NCBI GenBank assembly: GCA_913055155.1
Contig: CAJXJR010000011.1
Location: 1 to 64,000 of the forward strand
Source of the DNA: an uncultured Erythrobacter sp.
GTDB taxonomy: Bacteria > Pseudomonadota > Alphaproteobacteria > Sphingomonadales > Sphingomonadaceae
Reading direction: 5' to 3'
DNA length: 64,000 nt
Position numbers and translations under genes: made by a program. Positions 26,194 to 35,438 of this stretch are shown here, one piece after another. Under the pieces are notes generated by a model. That model did not search any database, was not told where the DNA came from, and was given only the letters and a program-made list of their open reading frames with translations. Every line of letters starts with the position of its first letter. Position 1 is the first letter of the stretch.

Positions 26194-26777
26194 GCCGTTT
26201 GACCGCGCAGCAGCTGCTCGACATGCGCCAGGTCTTCGGGCCGGTCGACATCGGCCAGCATGCCTTGCGGAGCGGTAACCGTTTCGAGCCGGTCCAGCGA
26301 CGCCAGCAGCGGGCCAGCGCCACGCTCTCCGGCAAGGTCGCGGAAGGCGGACAGGTCTTTGTTACGGATCAGCGCCGGTACACCAGGGCGGCCATCGGGA
26401 TACACGGTGGCGGCATTGCCGGCACTTAGCACAAGGCGGCTCAAGTGCGCAGGATCGAGCAAGGGCATGTCGGCCAGCAGCAGCAGCACGTCGCAGGCCA
26501 GCGCCTCGGCTTCGCGCACGGCCAGCGCGACCGACGTGCCCAGCCCCGCCTCGGGCGCGTCGTTCTCCAGCAATGCCCAGCCGTGCGCGGCATCGGCGAA
26601 GGCGGGCACGTCGGGCCCGACGACGATGAGGCCCGGCTCCAGCCCGGCAGTACTGACGGCGTCGAGCGTCCATTGCCCCAGCGGCTTTCCGCACAGGTCC
26701 GCATCCAGTTTGCCCCCGCCGAAGCGGCTGGCAAGCCCGGCGGCCAGAACCGCCACCAGCGGCTGGCCTTCAGGCAT
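26190..26777 (-). CDS. MobA/MocA-like molybdopterin nucleotidyltransferase
   Basis: A 195-residue Rossmann-type NTP transferase. VLAAGLASRFGGGK at the N-terminus is the nucleotide-binding loop; LLLLADMPLLD carries the metal-binding Asp typical of MocA (CTP to molybdopterin cytosine dinucleotide); GRPGVPALI also fits. It should load the cofactor of a xanthine-dehydrogenase-type hydroxylase. The ATG lies within the end of xdhC (8-base overlap), so the two are coupled. The longer upstream start is rejected because it would run deep into xdhC. Confidence 0.8.
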   Translation of the reverse strand: MPEGQPLVAVLAAGLASRFGGGKLDADLCGKPLGQWTLDAVSTAGLEPGLIVVGPDVPAFADAAHGWALLENDAPEAGLGTSVALAVREAEALACDVLLLLADMPLLDPAHLSRLVLSAGNAATVYPDGRPGVPALIRNKDLSAFRDLAGERGAGPLLASLDRLETVTAPQGMLADVDRPEDLAHVEQLLRGQTA

Positions 26778-27612
26778 GGTGCGGGTGGCGCAATTCGTAT
26801 TCACCGGCGATGCCCGCCAGCGCGGAAAGCGCAAGCGCCAGCGGCTCGCGGCTGTGCTTCACCGTGCCGATGGGGCTGGCAATGCGCGACACCTGTTCGG
26901 GCGCGAAACCTAGGTCCAGCAGCTGCGCCTCTCTCTGCGCCCTTGCAGGGGCCCCGCCCTGCGCGCCGATCAGGAAGGCGGGCGTCGTCAGCGCCCATTG
27001 CAGGATCGCGCGTTCCCACTCGTGGTCGTGGAACAGCAGCACCACGGCGGTCCAGCGGTCAGCCGACAGGTGATCGGGCACCCGGCCCAGCGCCATGTCG
27101 GTATCGTCGCGGGAATGGGCCTCCACCGCGATGCCCGCAGCCTGCGCCACATGCGCCATGGCGGCCAGTTCCGGCCCTTCGCCGAACAGCACCAGCCGCA
27201 GTTCGGGCACGTAGCGGCGGGTTGCCAGCAGGCTGGGCCGTGGCAAGGCGAGACGCGCTTCCTCGCGAGCCTCGAGCTGCGCCACTACGGCGCGGCAGGC
27301 CGCGCGATCGGGTGCGGGGTCGATCAGAATATCGAGGCCACCGCCGCACGGCAGGCGAAAGTCGATCTTGGGCGAGCCCGCGCCATAGCGGATCACGCGC
27401 CGGTCCCCGCCGCTGGCGATTTCGCGCGCAAGTTCCTTCTCCAGGCAGCCGTCGGCAAGGCTTCCGGTCACGCTGCCATCGGCATGCACCGCCAGTTGCG
27501 CACCGAGGCGGCGCGAGAAGCTGCCTTCGATGTTGACGATGGTGCACAGGCCGGTGCCATCCTGGCAGGCCGCGCGCAGGGCCGCCTGGTCGCCTGCCAG
27601 AGGAGCGCTCAT
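26770..27612 (-). CDS. XdhC-family molybdenum-hydroxylase maturation factor
   Basis: A 280-residue protein. The N-terminal XdhC/CoxI domain has LCTIVNIEGSFSRRLGAQLA and the Cys in LADGCLEKEL; a middle PCGGGLDILIDP strand follows; the C-terminal Rossmann domain has LVLFGEGPELAAMAHVA, VLLFHDHEWERAIL and FLIGAQGG, with IASPIGT at the end. XdhC binds the molybdenum cofactor and helps insert its terminal sulfur into xanthine-dehydrogenase-type enzymes. It sits 3 bases after the MBL gene and overlaps mocA. No hydroxylase subunits are in the window. Confidence 0.85.
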   Translation of the reverse strand: MSAPLAGDQAALRAACQDGTGLCTIVNIEGSFSRRLGAQLAVHADGSVTGSLADGCLEKELAREIASGGDRRVIRYGAGSPKIDFRLPCGGGLDILIDPAPDRAACRAVVAQLEAREEARLALPRPSLLATRRYVPELRLVLFGEGPELAAMAHVAQAAGIAVEAHSRDDTDMALGRVPDHLSADRWTAVVLLFHDHEWERAILQWALTTPAFLIGAQGGAPARAQREAQLLDLGFAPEQVSRIASPIGTVKHSREPLALALSALAGIAGEYELRHPHHA

Positions 27613-27615
27613 GCC

Positions 27616-28575
27616 CTACTGGGTGCGCGCGGGAATTTCCGCCGGGTCGATGCCCATGCGCAGTTCGGGCTCCTCGCCGCGCAGTTCCTCGAAGGCCACC
27701 ATCAGGTTGATGTAGGCGCGCCCGCGCGGGGTGCCGCCGTATTCGAGGCCGGGCAGCAGTTCGTCACCCATGAAGATGGCGAAGCTGGGAATCGCTTCCA
27801 GCCGGGCCAGCGCGTCTGCGGGCGTGCCGCCCATCTGCGCGGTCTCTTCCGCCACCTGCACCAGCCCGCGGTTGAAGGTCATGAAACTGCCGAATTCTTC
27901 CCAGGTACTGGTGCCGCCGTGGCCCTGGATCACGGTATCGATATCGTCGATGCCGTAATAGGCCGCGGTCAGTGTGGTGGGCGTGGCCAGGATCGAGCCG
28001 CCAGAGGACGGATCGATCAGCGGGCTCATGTGCCAGGCATAGATATCGCCTGCCATCAGCACGCGGTCTTCGGGGAAGGCGACGAAGGCATCGCCATCGG
28101 TGTGGCCGGCGCCGAAATAATAGAGATCGACCCGGTCTGCGCCCTCGCCGAGCTGGCGATAGTTGCTGAATTCGAGATCGACACGGTTGGGCGGGAACGG
28201 CCCGCCGCCTTCGCGCATGCGCGCCGCCGTGTTGGCCTGGGCCACCACCTGCACGCCGTCGTTCTCGGCGAAGAAGGCGTTGGACCCGACATGGTCGGGG
28301 TGCGAATGGGTGTTGATCAGCGTGGTCACCGGCTTGTCGGTGATCTTGCGGATTTCCGCCAGGATGGACTCGCCCGAATTGGGCAGCTTGGTATCCACCA
28401 GAACCACGTCGTCGGAACGGACAAAGACAACGCTGTTGCCGCCGTTGCCGGGGATGCGCCAGACGTTCTCGGAAACCTGTTCTGCATCGGCAATCGGAGG
28501 AAGGCCTTGTGCCAGGGCACCGGTTACGGCCACGCCGCCAAGAAGAATTGCCGAAAGGACTGCCACGCGTTGCAT
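27616..28575 (-). CDS. Secreted metallo-beta-lactamase-fold hydrolase
   Basis: A 319-residue protein with a signal peptide (about 1-22, ending GALAQ). The zinc motif NTHSHPDHVGSN and later GAGHTDGDA and QGHGGTS give a two-metal MBL site. It resembles the glyoxalase II-like periplasmic MBL hydrolases (quorum-quenching, quinoprotein-associated SoxH type) rather than beta-lactamases, but no substrate can be read. It lies 2 bases after the HupE gene and 3 bases before xdhC, so the four genes form one operon. Confidence 0.75.
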   Translation of the reverse strand: MQRVAVLSAILLGGVAVTGALAQGLPPIADAEQVSENVWRIPGNGGNSVVFVRSDDVVLVDTKLPNSGESILAEIRKITDKPVTTLINTHSHPDHVGSNAFFAENDGVQVVAQANTAARMREGGGPFPPNRVDLEFSNYRQLGEGADRVDLYYFGAGHTDGDAFVAFPEDRVLMAGDIYAWHMSPLIDPSSGGSILATPTTLTAAYYGIDDIDTVIQGHGGTSTWEEFGSFMTFNRGLVQVAEETAQMGGTPADALARLEAIPSFAIFMGDELLPGLEYGGTPRGRAYINLMVAFEELRGEEPELRMGIDPAEIPARTQ

Positions 28576-28577
28576 TG

Positions 28578-29666
28578 TTATCCGCTCCCCAGATTCAGGA
28601 CTCTGTCAACGAACCAATAGGCACCTGCGAGCACCACCGCAAGCGATCCGGCGATCGCGATACGCTTTGTTACCATTGGCGCACGCTTGCGCAGCCAGGC
28701 CAGCGCCACCGCGGCGGGCACGACGATGGCCAGCTGGCCGATCTCCACCCCTACGTTGAAGGACAGCAGCGCCCAGGTAAGATGCCCGGTGGGCAAGCCG
28801 AACTCGCGCAGCACGAAGGCAAAGCCGAAGCCGTGGATCAGGCCGAAGAACAGCGCGAAATACGGGCGCAGGTCGCGCTGACCAGGCTTGCGCAGCAGGT
28901 TGTCCGCCCCGACGATCACGATGGTCAGCGCGATCAGCGGCTCCACCAGCCATGCCGGCGGGGCAAAGGTGCCGGTGGCGGCCAGCGCCAGGGTGACGGA
29001 ATGGCCAAGCGTGAACATGGTGACGATCAGCGCCAGCCGCCGCAACGATCCGCCCATCAGGATCAGGCCCAGCACGAACAACACGTGGTCCGGCCCGATC
29101 AGCACGTGATGCGCGCCGGACGGCACGAAAGTGCCCAGCACCGCCATCACCCCCGCTGCCGTCCCCGCATAATGGGTCTGCGGGGGGCTCTCCTCGCCGA
29201 ACAGGAACTGCTGCTGCAGCTCGCCCCGTTCGTAGATGTTGACGAATGTCTGGTGCATCGGATCGTAGGGAAACAGGTGCGCATCCACCGTCAGCGCGGG
29301 CGGCGGCGGACCGACGGCGCGAAACGCCAGGTGCAGCGCGTCTTCGGCTTGGGCCGGCGAAATGTCTCCGAATTCCAGCGGGATGGCATTGCCATCGCTA
29401 TCCACAAGGCTGACCTTCGCGGCCAGCAGCGCCTTGATCTCACTGTATTGAGCCGATAACACACGTTCGTCGAAAAGGGTCGACGGTTCCTCGATACCCA
29501 GTTCGTGCGCAAGATCGATCGTGTGAACGCTCAACGTGCCTTGTATTTGATCCTCGTGGAGTTCGATATCGATATAGCTGAACGGGGCCGGATGCGCGTT
29601 TGCCGGAGTGGTAATCAAGGCAAGGGCCATCAGGAGGCAGGCAAGTATAGATCGAAAAGGATGCAT
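28578..29666 (-). CDS. HupE/UreJ-family membrane protein
   Basis: A 362-residue protein: signal peptide ending TTPANA, a periplasmic beta-rich domain (about 25-165), then a six- to seven-span membrane domain. The span with GPDHVLFVLGLILMGG, followed by VTMFTLGHSVTLALAA and GLIHGFGFAFVLR, carries the His residues that define HupE/UreJ, proposed nickel or cobalt permeases. I start at MHPFRSIL because it begins a proper signal peptide. First gene of the operon with MBL, xdhC and mocA. A metal link with molybdoenzyme maturation is possible but unproven. Confidence 0.8.
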   Translation of the reverse strand: MHPFRSILACLLMALALITTPANAHPAPFSYIDIELHEDQIQGTLSVHTIDLAHELGIEEPSTLFDERVLSAQYSEIKALLAAKVSLVDSDGNAIPLEFGDISPAQAEDALHLAFRAVGPPPPALTVDAHLFPYDPMHQTFVNIYERGELQQQFLFGEESPPQTHYAGTAAGVMAVLGTFVPSGAHHVLIGPDHVLFVLGLILMGGSLRRLALIVTMFTLGHSVTLALAATGTFAPPAWLVEPLIALTIVIVGADNLLRKPGQRDLRPYFALFFGLIHGFGFAFVLREFGLPTGHLTWALLSFNVGVEIGQLAIVVPAAVALAWLRKRAPMVTKRIAIAGSLAVVLAGAYWFVDRVLNLGSG

Positions 29667-29782
29667 CGTTAATACTTTGTTGCGCGAATAACACGGCAAG
29701 GCGACGGAATACCAATTGTTACAAGCACCGGCTTGGAACGCGGAAGTTGTGGGCTTAAGAGATTGTTGGAATTGGGGATTTG

Positions 29783-31249
29783 ATGGACGGGGTCGGGAAC
29801 ATGGCAGGCATTGCAAAGGCGCGGCGTGGCCTCTGGGTCGCGGTATCGCTAGTGGCTGTGTCGGCCTGCGCAACCCCCAATGTCGATATCGCCCAGCCCG
29901 AAGTGGTGGTGCCGGCCGAATGGCAGATTGCCCAGCCCGCTCCCGTCAGCACCGACCTGACGCAATACTGGACGATGCTGGGCGATCCGCTGCTCACCGG
30001 TTTCGTGGAGCAGGCGATCGTCGAAAACCGCGACCTTGCGCAAAGCACCGCCCGGCTGGAGCAGGCGCGCGCCTCGCTGGTACAGGTCCGCGCCGGCTAC
30101 CTTCCTTCGCTTTCCGCCAGCGGCGGGGTGAACCGCGACGTGGGCGACTTTGCCCGCGACGGCGTGCAGTTCAACCTGGGCGCGGATGCGTCGTGGGAAA
30201 TGGACCTGTTCGGGCAGATCAGCGGCAATGTCGCCGCTGCCGAGGGTGACCTTGCGGCGCAAGGATACGCCCTGGCAGACTTGCAGCGGCTGATCGTCGG
30301 GCAAGTCGCCATTGCCACCATCAACGCCCGCAGCCTGGCAGCGCAGCTGGCGATTGCCCGCTCCACCCTCTCCTACCAGGACGACAACCTGCAGATCGCA
30401 CGCTGGCGCAACCAGGCGGGCCTGGTCTCCAGCCTGGACGTGGAGCAGGCGCGCACCCAGCGGGCGCAGACCGCAGCCACCATCCCGCTGCTGGAAAGCA
30501 GCCTGACCGCGACCGCCAATTCGATCAGCACGCTGATCGGTGAAGCGCCGGGCCGCGTGCTGGACGAAATCATGGCCGATACGCCGGAACCCGTGCCCGC
30601 CCCGCCCATGCTTGCCGGGTTCGAGGCACCGGCCGAAGTGCTGCGCCGCCGGCCGGACGTACGCGCGGCAGAGGCCAGCCTTGTCTCCAGCACGGCTCGC
30701 ATCGGCGTGGCGCGGGCGCAATTGCTGCCGCTGGTGCGCCTTTCGGGCAGCATCGGCACCGGCCCCGTCACCGCGGGCAACCTGTTCGACGTTGTAACCG
30801 GCGGCCTGTTCGCCGGGGTCAGCCAGCTGATCTTCGACGGCGGGCGCACCGCAGCGCAGGTGGACAGCGCCGAAGCTGGCGCGCAGGCATCGCTCGCGGC
30901 GTGGGAGCAGTCGATCCTGGGCGCGCTGGAAGATGTCGAGACAGCCGCAGTCGACCAGCGCACCGCAGGCCAGCGCGTTGCCATCAGCCAGGAAGCGTTG
31001 GACGCGGCCAACAATTCCGCCTTGCTGGCGCGCAGCCAGTACCAGGCCGGCCTTACCGATTTCCGCACCCTGCTGACCGCCGAGAACCAGCTGCTTTCGG
31101 CGCGCAACCAGCTTGTCTCCGCCCAGGCCGACCGGGCCACCGCCTTCGTTCGCCTGACGCAGGCGCTGGGCGGCGGATGGAGCATTTCCGATTACGACCT
31201 CCCGCCGGTGGCTGCTGCCGCCGCGGATAGCGACAGGACCGCCCGATGA
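29783..31249 (+). CDS. Outer-membrane efflux lipoprotein (OprM/NodT/TolC family)
   Basis: A 488-residue factor. The signal peptide ends at a lipobox (LVAVSAC), so the protein is lipid-anchored. Two repeated TolC-type coiled-coil/beta-barrel halves follow: LAQSTARLEQARASL, then RPDVRAAEASLVSSTARIGV and QYQAGLTDFRTLLTAENQLL, the usual signature of the second half. It should be the outer-membrane channel for the MacAB-type pump in the next three genes, overlapping the adaptor by 4 bases. A TTG directly before the ATG is a less likely start. Confidence 0.85.
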   Translation: MDGVGNMAGIAKARRGLWVAVSLVAVSACATPNVDIAQPEVVVPAEWQIAQPAPVSTDLTQYWTMLGDPLLTGFVEQAIVENRDLAQSTARLEQARASLVQVRAGYLPSLSASGGVNRDVGDFARDGVQFNLGADASWEMDLFGQISGNVAAAEGDLAAQGYALADLQRLIVGQVAIATINARSLAAQLAIARSTLSYQDDNLQIARWRNQAGLVSSLDVEQARTQRAQTAATIPLLESSLTATANSISTLIGEAPGRVLDEIMADTPEPVPAPPMLAGFEAPAEVLRRRPDVRAAEASLVSSTARIGVARAQLLPLVRLSGSIGTGPVTAGNLFDVVTGGLFAGVSQLIFDGGRTAAQVDSAEAGAQASLAAWEQSILGALEDVETAAVDQRTAGQRVAISQEALDAANNSALLARSQYQAGLTDFRTLLTAENQLLSARNQLVSAQADRATAFVRLTQALGGGWSISDYDLPPVAAAAADSDRTAR

Positions 31250-32541
31250 GCCAGACCGACACCGCTGCCGAACAGGATATCGGCGAATACCTGGAAAGCG
31301 GGAAACCGCGCAAATGGTACAAGCGCCGCTGGATCTGGCTGCTCGCCGCGCTGGTGCTGCTGCTGGTGCTGTTCTTCACCGTCTTTTCGGGCGGTGACGA
31401 TGGCCCCGATTACATCACCACCCCGGTGGAGGAACGCTCGCTCGACCTGTCGGTGACGGCGACCGGGAACCTGCGCCCCACCAACCAGGTGGAAGTCGGC
31501 TCCGAAGTATCGGGCCGGATCGACGACGTGCTGGTGGACGTGAACGACGTGGTCACGCGCGGGCAGGTGCTGGCGCGCATCAACACCGACGTGATCGAGG
31601 ACCAGATCACGCAAGGCCGCGCCAACCTCAATGCCGCGCGCGCTGCCGTGCTGCAGGCGCAGGCGACGTTGCAGGCCGATGCGGCGCAGCTGGAACGGCT
31701 GCGCGAAGTGCGCCGCCTGTCCGATGGCCGCGTGCCCAGCCAGGCCGAAATGGAACAGGCAGAGGCCGCCGTCAGCCGCGGTGAAGCCGCCGTCGCCAGC
31801 GCCCGCGCCAATGTCTCAAGCGCGCAGGCGCAGCTTTCCAGCGCCCAGACCAACCGCGACCGCGCCGTGATCCGCTCGCCCGTATCGGGCGTGGTACTGG
31901 CGCGGCAGGTGGAGCCGGGGCAGACCGTGGCCGCCAGCTTCAACACGCCCACGCTGTTCGTGCTGGCGGAAGACCTTTCCACCATGCAACTGCGCGTCGA
32001 TATCGACGAGGCCGACGTGGGCCAGGTGCAGCCGAACCAGGAAGCCACCTTTACTGTCGACGCCTATCCCGGTCGCCGTTTCCCGGCCACGGTGGAGCGA
32101 GTGGACCTTGCTTCCAACAACATCGCCCTTTCCACCCAGCAGCAACAGCAGGGCCAGCAGGTGGTGAGCTACGAAGCGCGCCTGATCGTGGGCAACGACG
32201 AAGGGCTGCTGCGCCCCGGCATGACCGCCACGGCCACCATCGCCACCACCAGCACCGGCACGGCCATGCTGGTGCCCAACGGCGCGCTGCGCTTCGATCC
32301 GGGCGAGGAAGAGGAAGGCGGCAGTATCTTCGGCAACCAGCAGTTCGGCCTCGATGACGAGGACGAAGCCAGCATCGGCGTGGGCAGCCGCCAGACGGTG
32401 TATGTGGTCGACGAAGACGGATCCCTGCGCGAGATCGAGGTCGTCACCGGCCAGAGCGACGGGCGCATGACCGTCGTCACTTCGGACGAACTGGACGTGG
32501 GCATGGAAGTTGTCACCGGCGTAAGGGCCGGCGGCGCGTGA
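31246..32541 (+). CDS. MacA-type periplasmic adaptor (HlyD family)
   Basis: A 431-residue protein: cytoplasmic tail, one membrane span (about 27-46, IWLLAALVLLLVLFFTVF), then lipoyl halves around a coiled-coil hairpin (about 120-205, rich in Ala/Gln/Glu) and beta-barrel and membrane-proximal domains (GRIDDVLVDVNDVVTRGQVL, IRSPVSGVVLARQVEPGQTV). It bridges the inner-membrane ABC pump and the outer-membrane channel. Both ends overlap neighbours by 4 bases. Confidence 0.85.
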   Translation: MSQTDTAAEQDIGEYLESGKPRKWYKRRWIWLLAALVLLLVLFFTVFSGGDDGPDYITTPVEERSLDLSVTATGNLRPTNQVEVGSEVSGRIDDVLVDVNDVVTRGQVLARINTDVIEDQITQGRANLNAARAAVLQAQATLQADAAQLERLREVRRLSDGRVPSQAEMEQAEAAVSRGEAAVASARANVSSAQAQLSSAQTNRDRAVIRSPVSGVVLARQVEPGQTVAASFNTPTLFVLAEDLSTMQLRVDIDEADVGQVQPNQEATFTVDAYPGRRFPATVERVDLASNNIALSTQQQQQGQQVVSYEARLIVGNDEGLLRPGMTATATIATTSTGTAMLVPNGALRFDPGEEEEGGSIFGNQQFGLDDEDEASIGVGSRQTVYVVDEDGSLREIEVVTGQSDGRMTVVTSDELDVGMEVVTGVRAGGA

Positions 32542-33272
32542 GCGAGCCCCCCCTCATCGAACTGGAAGGCATCACCAAGACCTTCGGCGAGGGCGCAGCC
32601 GCGTTCCAGGCGCTGAAGGGCGTGAACCTGACCATCGATCGCGGCGATTTCGTCGCCGTCATGGGCCCCTCGGGCTCGGGCAAGTCCACCACCATGAACA
32701 TCCTGGGCTGCCTGGACGTGCCCACCAGCGGGCGGTTCCGTTTTCGCGGGGTGGAGGTGCAGGACCTGACCCGCGACCAGCGCTCGCTCTTGCGGCGGCG
32801 CTACCTCGGCTTCGTGTTCCAGGGCTTCAACCTGCTGGCCCGCACCAGCGCGCTGGAGAACGTGGAACTGCCGCTGCTCTATCGCGGCGAAAGCAAGAAG
32901 CTGCGGCGCGAGGCGGCAGAGCGTTCGCTGGACCTGGTCGGCCTGCTGCCCTGGGCGCACCATACCCCGGCAGAGCTTTCCGGCGGCCAGCAGCAGCGCG
33001 TGGCCATTGCCCGCGCGCTGGTGACCGACCCCGACGTGCTGCTGGCGGACGAGCCGACCGGCAACCTCGATACCGAACGTTCGCTGGAAATCATGGAACT
33101 GCTTACCGATCTCAACAAGACCGGCATCACCATCCTGATGGTCACGCACGAGGAAGAGATGGCGGAATACGCCAAGACCATCGTGCATTTCCGTGACGGT
33201 CTGGTGGAACGCATAGAGAGCGGGCTGAAGAATGGCGGCAGCGCCGCTTCGGCAAGCGAGGAGCACGCCTGA
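32538..33272 (+). CDS. MacB/LolD-type ABC transporter ATPase
   Basis: A 244-residue ATPase. Walker A is GPSGSGKST (about 40-48), the signature [15 protein letters not shown], Walker [13 protein letters not shown], and the switch histidine in VTHEEE. The subfamily (MacB/LolD, with [21 protein letters not shown]) energises efflux of large substrates such as macrolides, peptides, lipids or protoporphyrin-like compounds. It overlaps the adaptor by 4 bases and the permease by 1. Confidence 0.9.
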   Translation: MSEPPLIELEGITKTFGEGAAAFQALKGVNLTIDRGDFVAVMGPSGSGKSTTMNILGCLDVPTSGRFRFRGVEVQDLTRDQRSLLRRRYLGFVFQGFNLLARTSALENVELPLLYRGESKKLRREAAERSLDLVGLLPWAHHTPAELSGGQQQRVAIARALVTDPDVLLADEPTGNLDTERSLEIMELLTDLNKTGITILMVTHEEEMAEYAKTIVHFRDGLVERIESGLKNGGSAASASEEHA

Positions 33273-34483
33273 TGCTGGGCATGATCGGCGCCACCATGCT
33301 ACTGGCCCTGCGCGAGATCAGGCGCCACCTGCTGCGCAGCTTCCTGACCACCCTGGGCATCATCATCGGCGTGGCCGCCGTCATCACCATGGTGACGCTG
33401 GGCCGCGGCCTGACGGCAGACGTGCAGGAGGAAATCTCCGGACTTGGCTCCGATGTGTTCATCGTCTTCCCGCAGCGGGCCGACCCCAACGTGCCCGCCC
33501 CGCCCTTCGACGATGCCGATATTCGCGCCGTGGAAAACCAGATTGCGGGCGTCGAGGGCACTGCAGGTTCGGTCAATGCCAACGCCACCGCATTCCACAA
33601 CGGGCAGGACTGGACCACCAGCGTGCAGGGCGCGGACAGTGAATTCTTCACTGCGCAGTCGATCGACGTGGTGCAGGGCCGCGGCTTCAACGAGCAGGAG
33701 GAAGCGCGCGGCGAAAGCGTGTGCATACTCGGCCCCAAGATCGCAGAGGAGATCTTCCAGGCCGACCAGATCCTGGGCGAGCAAATGCGCGTCGGCAATG
33801 TCTCGTGCCGGGTGATCGGCGTGATCGACGAGCGCAGCAATTCCGTAGGCGGCGGCAACGATGCCGACGATGTCGTGTTCATGCCGCTCAAGACCGTGCA
33901 GCGCCGCTTCATCGGCGATGCCGACAACGTGCAGTTCTTTGTCGTCAAATACGACCCCGCCTACCAGACCACGGTGATTCAGCAGCAGCTGATCGACCTG
34001 CTGCGCGAGCGGCGCGTGATCCAGGATGGCGAAGACAACAATTTCAACATCGTCGACACTGCCGAGATCAACGACACGGTGAACACCATCACCGGCACGA
34101 TGACCGCCGTGGTCACCATGATCGCGGCGATCAGCCTGCTGGTGGGCGGCATCGGCATCATGAACATCATGCTGGTTTCGGTGACAGAGCGCACGCGCGA
34201 GATCGGCATCCGCCTGGCCATCGGCGCGCTGGCGCGCGAGGTGCGCCTGCAGTTCCTGACAGAGGCCGTGGTGCTGTGCTGTTTCGGCGGGCTGATCGGT
34301 ATCCTGCTGGCGCTGGGCCTGTCGATCCTGCTGTCCAGCGCGGCTGACCTGCCCTTCGTTTTCGATCCGGTGGTCAACGTGCTCAGCTTCGTGTTCAGCG
34401 CGGTGATGGGGGTGATCTTCGGCTACTACCCCGCCCACCGCGCCAGTCGCCTCGACCCGATCGACGCGCTGCGCCACGAGTAG
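33272..34483 (+). CDS. MacB-type ABC transporter permease
   Basis: A 403-residue permease in the FtsX/MacB fold. An N-terminal span ([18 protein letters not shown], about 26-43) precedes a MacB periplasmic core domain (about 50-250), then three C-terminal spans with [20 protein letters not shown] and the end [17 protein letters not shown]. This mechanotransmitting half pairs with the separate ATPase upstream. Start and stop overlap as TGATG. Last gene of the efflux operon. Confidence 0.9.
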   Translation: MLGMIGATMLLALREIRRHLLRSFLTTLGIIIGVAAVITMVTLGRGLTADVQEEISGLGSDVFIVFPQRADPNVPAPPFDDADIRAVENQIAGVEGTAGSVNANATAFHNGQDWTTSVQGADSEFFTAQSIDVVQGRGFNEQEEARGESVCILGPKIAEEIFQADQILGEQMRVGNVSCRVIGVIDERSNSVGGGNDADDVVFMPLKTVQRRFIGDADNVQFFVVKYDPAYQTTVIQQQLIDLLRERRVIQDGEDNNFNIVDTAEINDTVNTITGTMTAVVTMIAAISLLVGGIGIMNIMLVSVTERTREIGIRLAIGALAREVRLQFLTEAVVLCCFGGLIGILLALGLSILLSSAADLPFVFDPVVNVLSFVFSAVMGVIFGYYPAHRASRLDPIDALRHE

Positions 34484-34548
34484 GCGCCGGCAGGCGCTGT
34501 CCTACACCGCCCAGCTCGCGGCAAGACGTGAGCGATGGCCAAGCCCTG

Positions 34549-34644
34549 CCCCTGCGATCAGGCCGTAAAGGCCCGTTTCGGCAAAGACCTCGCGCAGGGG
34601 CGGTCCTTTGCCTTCAGGACAGTGCTCCACGTGCTCCACATTAG
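34549..34644 (+). repeat. Intergenic inverted repeat and dispersed repeat, copy 2
   Basis: Two elements fill the gap after the permease. GCCCCTGCG (34549-34557) and CGCAGGGGC (34593-34601) are a 9-base inverted pair around a 35-base loop. Then 34615-34644 repeats the segment found at 23563-23592 with two differences, including tandem GTGCTCCA units. No gene is evident. Convergent genes (permease and pirin) face it from both sides. Confidence 0.55.
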
Positions 34645-34660
34645 CACGCGCCGGAGTGGG

Positions 34661-35356
34661 TCAGGCGGTGTCCACCAGCACCACTTCGCTGTCTTCCAGC
34701 GCCGTAACCTTCAGCGTCTCGATATCGGCAATCGCAACCCCGTCGCGCGCCTCTGCCACCTCGCCGTCGATCTCCAGCTTGCCGGTGGCAGGCACGAGGT
34801 AGCCCTTGCGCCCGCCCAGCGCGTATTCCACGGTTTCACCCGCCGCGATGGTGGTGCCCAGCACGCGGGCATCGGCATGGATCCGCAGCGCGTCTGCGTC
34901 GCCCTCGCGCCCGCTGGCCAGCACGTCGAACCGTCCTGCGCGGGCATCGCGCGGAAAGCGCTTAGTCCCCCAGCTGGGCTGGTGGCCCTGCCGGTCGGGC
35001 AGGATCCACAGCTGGAAGCTGTGCGTCTCCTCGTCGTCGATGTTGTATTCGGCGTGCTGGATGCCTGTGCCCGCGCTCATCACCTGCACGTCACCCGCCT
35101 CGGTGCGGCCTTCGTTGCCGAGGCTGTCCTTGTGGGTGATCGCCCCTTTGCGCACGTAGGTGATGATCTCCATGTTCTCGTGCGGGTGCGGCGGGAAGCC
35201 GGAACGCGGGGCGATGATATCGTCGTTCCACACCCGCAGCTTGCCCCAGTGCATGCGGCGCTGGTCGAAATACTGCGCGAACGAGAAGTGGAAATTGGCA
35301 TCGAGCCAGCCGTGGTTGGCCTTGCCGAGGCTGTCGAACTTGCGGACTTCGATCAT
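34661..35356 (-). CDS. Pirin-family bicupin protein
   Basis: A 231-residue protein of the YhhW/pirin group. The metal-binding cupin pattern is FPPHPHENMEIITYV (about 53-67), followed by GDVQVMSAGTGIQHAEYN, whose His and Glu complete the site. Relatives have quercetin 2,3-dioxygenase activity or act as redox sensors. The start MIEVRKFDS with its GGAG-type site is standard; an upstream in-frame start adds 48 residues unlike the family. It is monocistronic. Confidence 0.85.
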   Translation of the reverse strand: MIEVRKFDSLGKANHGWLDANFHFSFAQYFDQRRMHWGKLRVWNDDIIAPRSGFPPHPHENMEIITYVRKGAITHKDSLGNEGRTEAGDVQVMSAGTGIQHAEYNIDDEETHSFQLWILPDRQGHQPSWGTKRFPRDARAGRFDVLASGREGDADALRIHADARVLGTTIAAGETVEYALGGRKGYLVPATGKLEIDGEVAEARDGVAIADIETLKVTALEDSEVVLVDTA

Positions 35357-35438
35357 GGCGTTTCTCCTTTGCACAGGAGATGGGAAGCAGGGGCGAGCCC
35401 GCAATATGGCCAGTTCTTGAGCGCGCCCAAGCCGGGCT

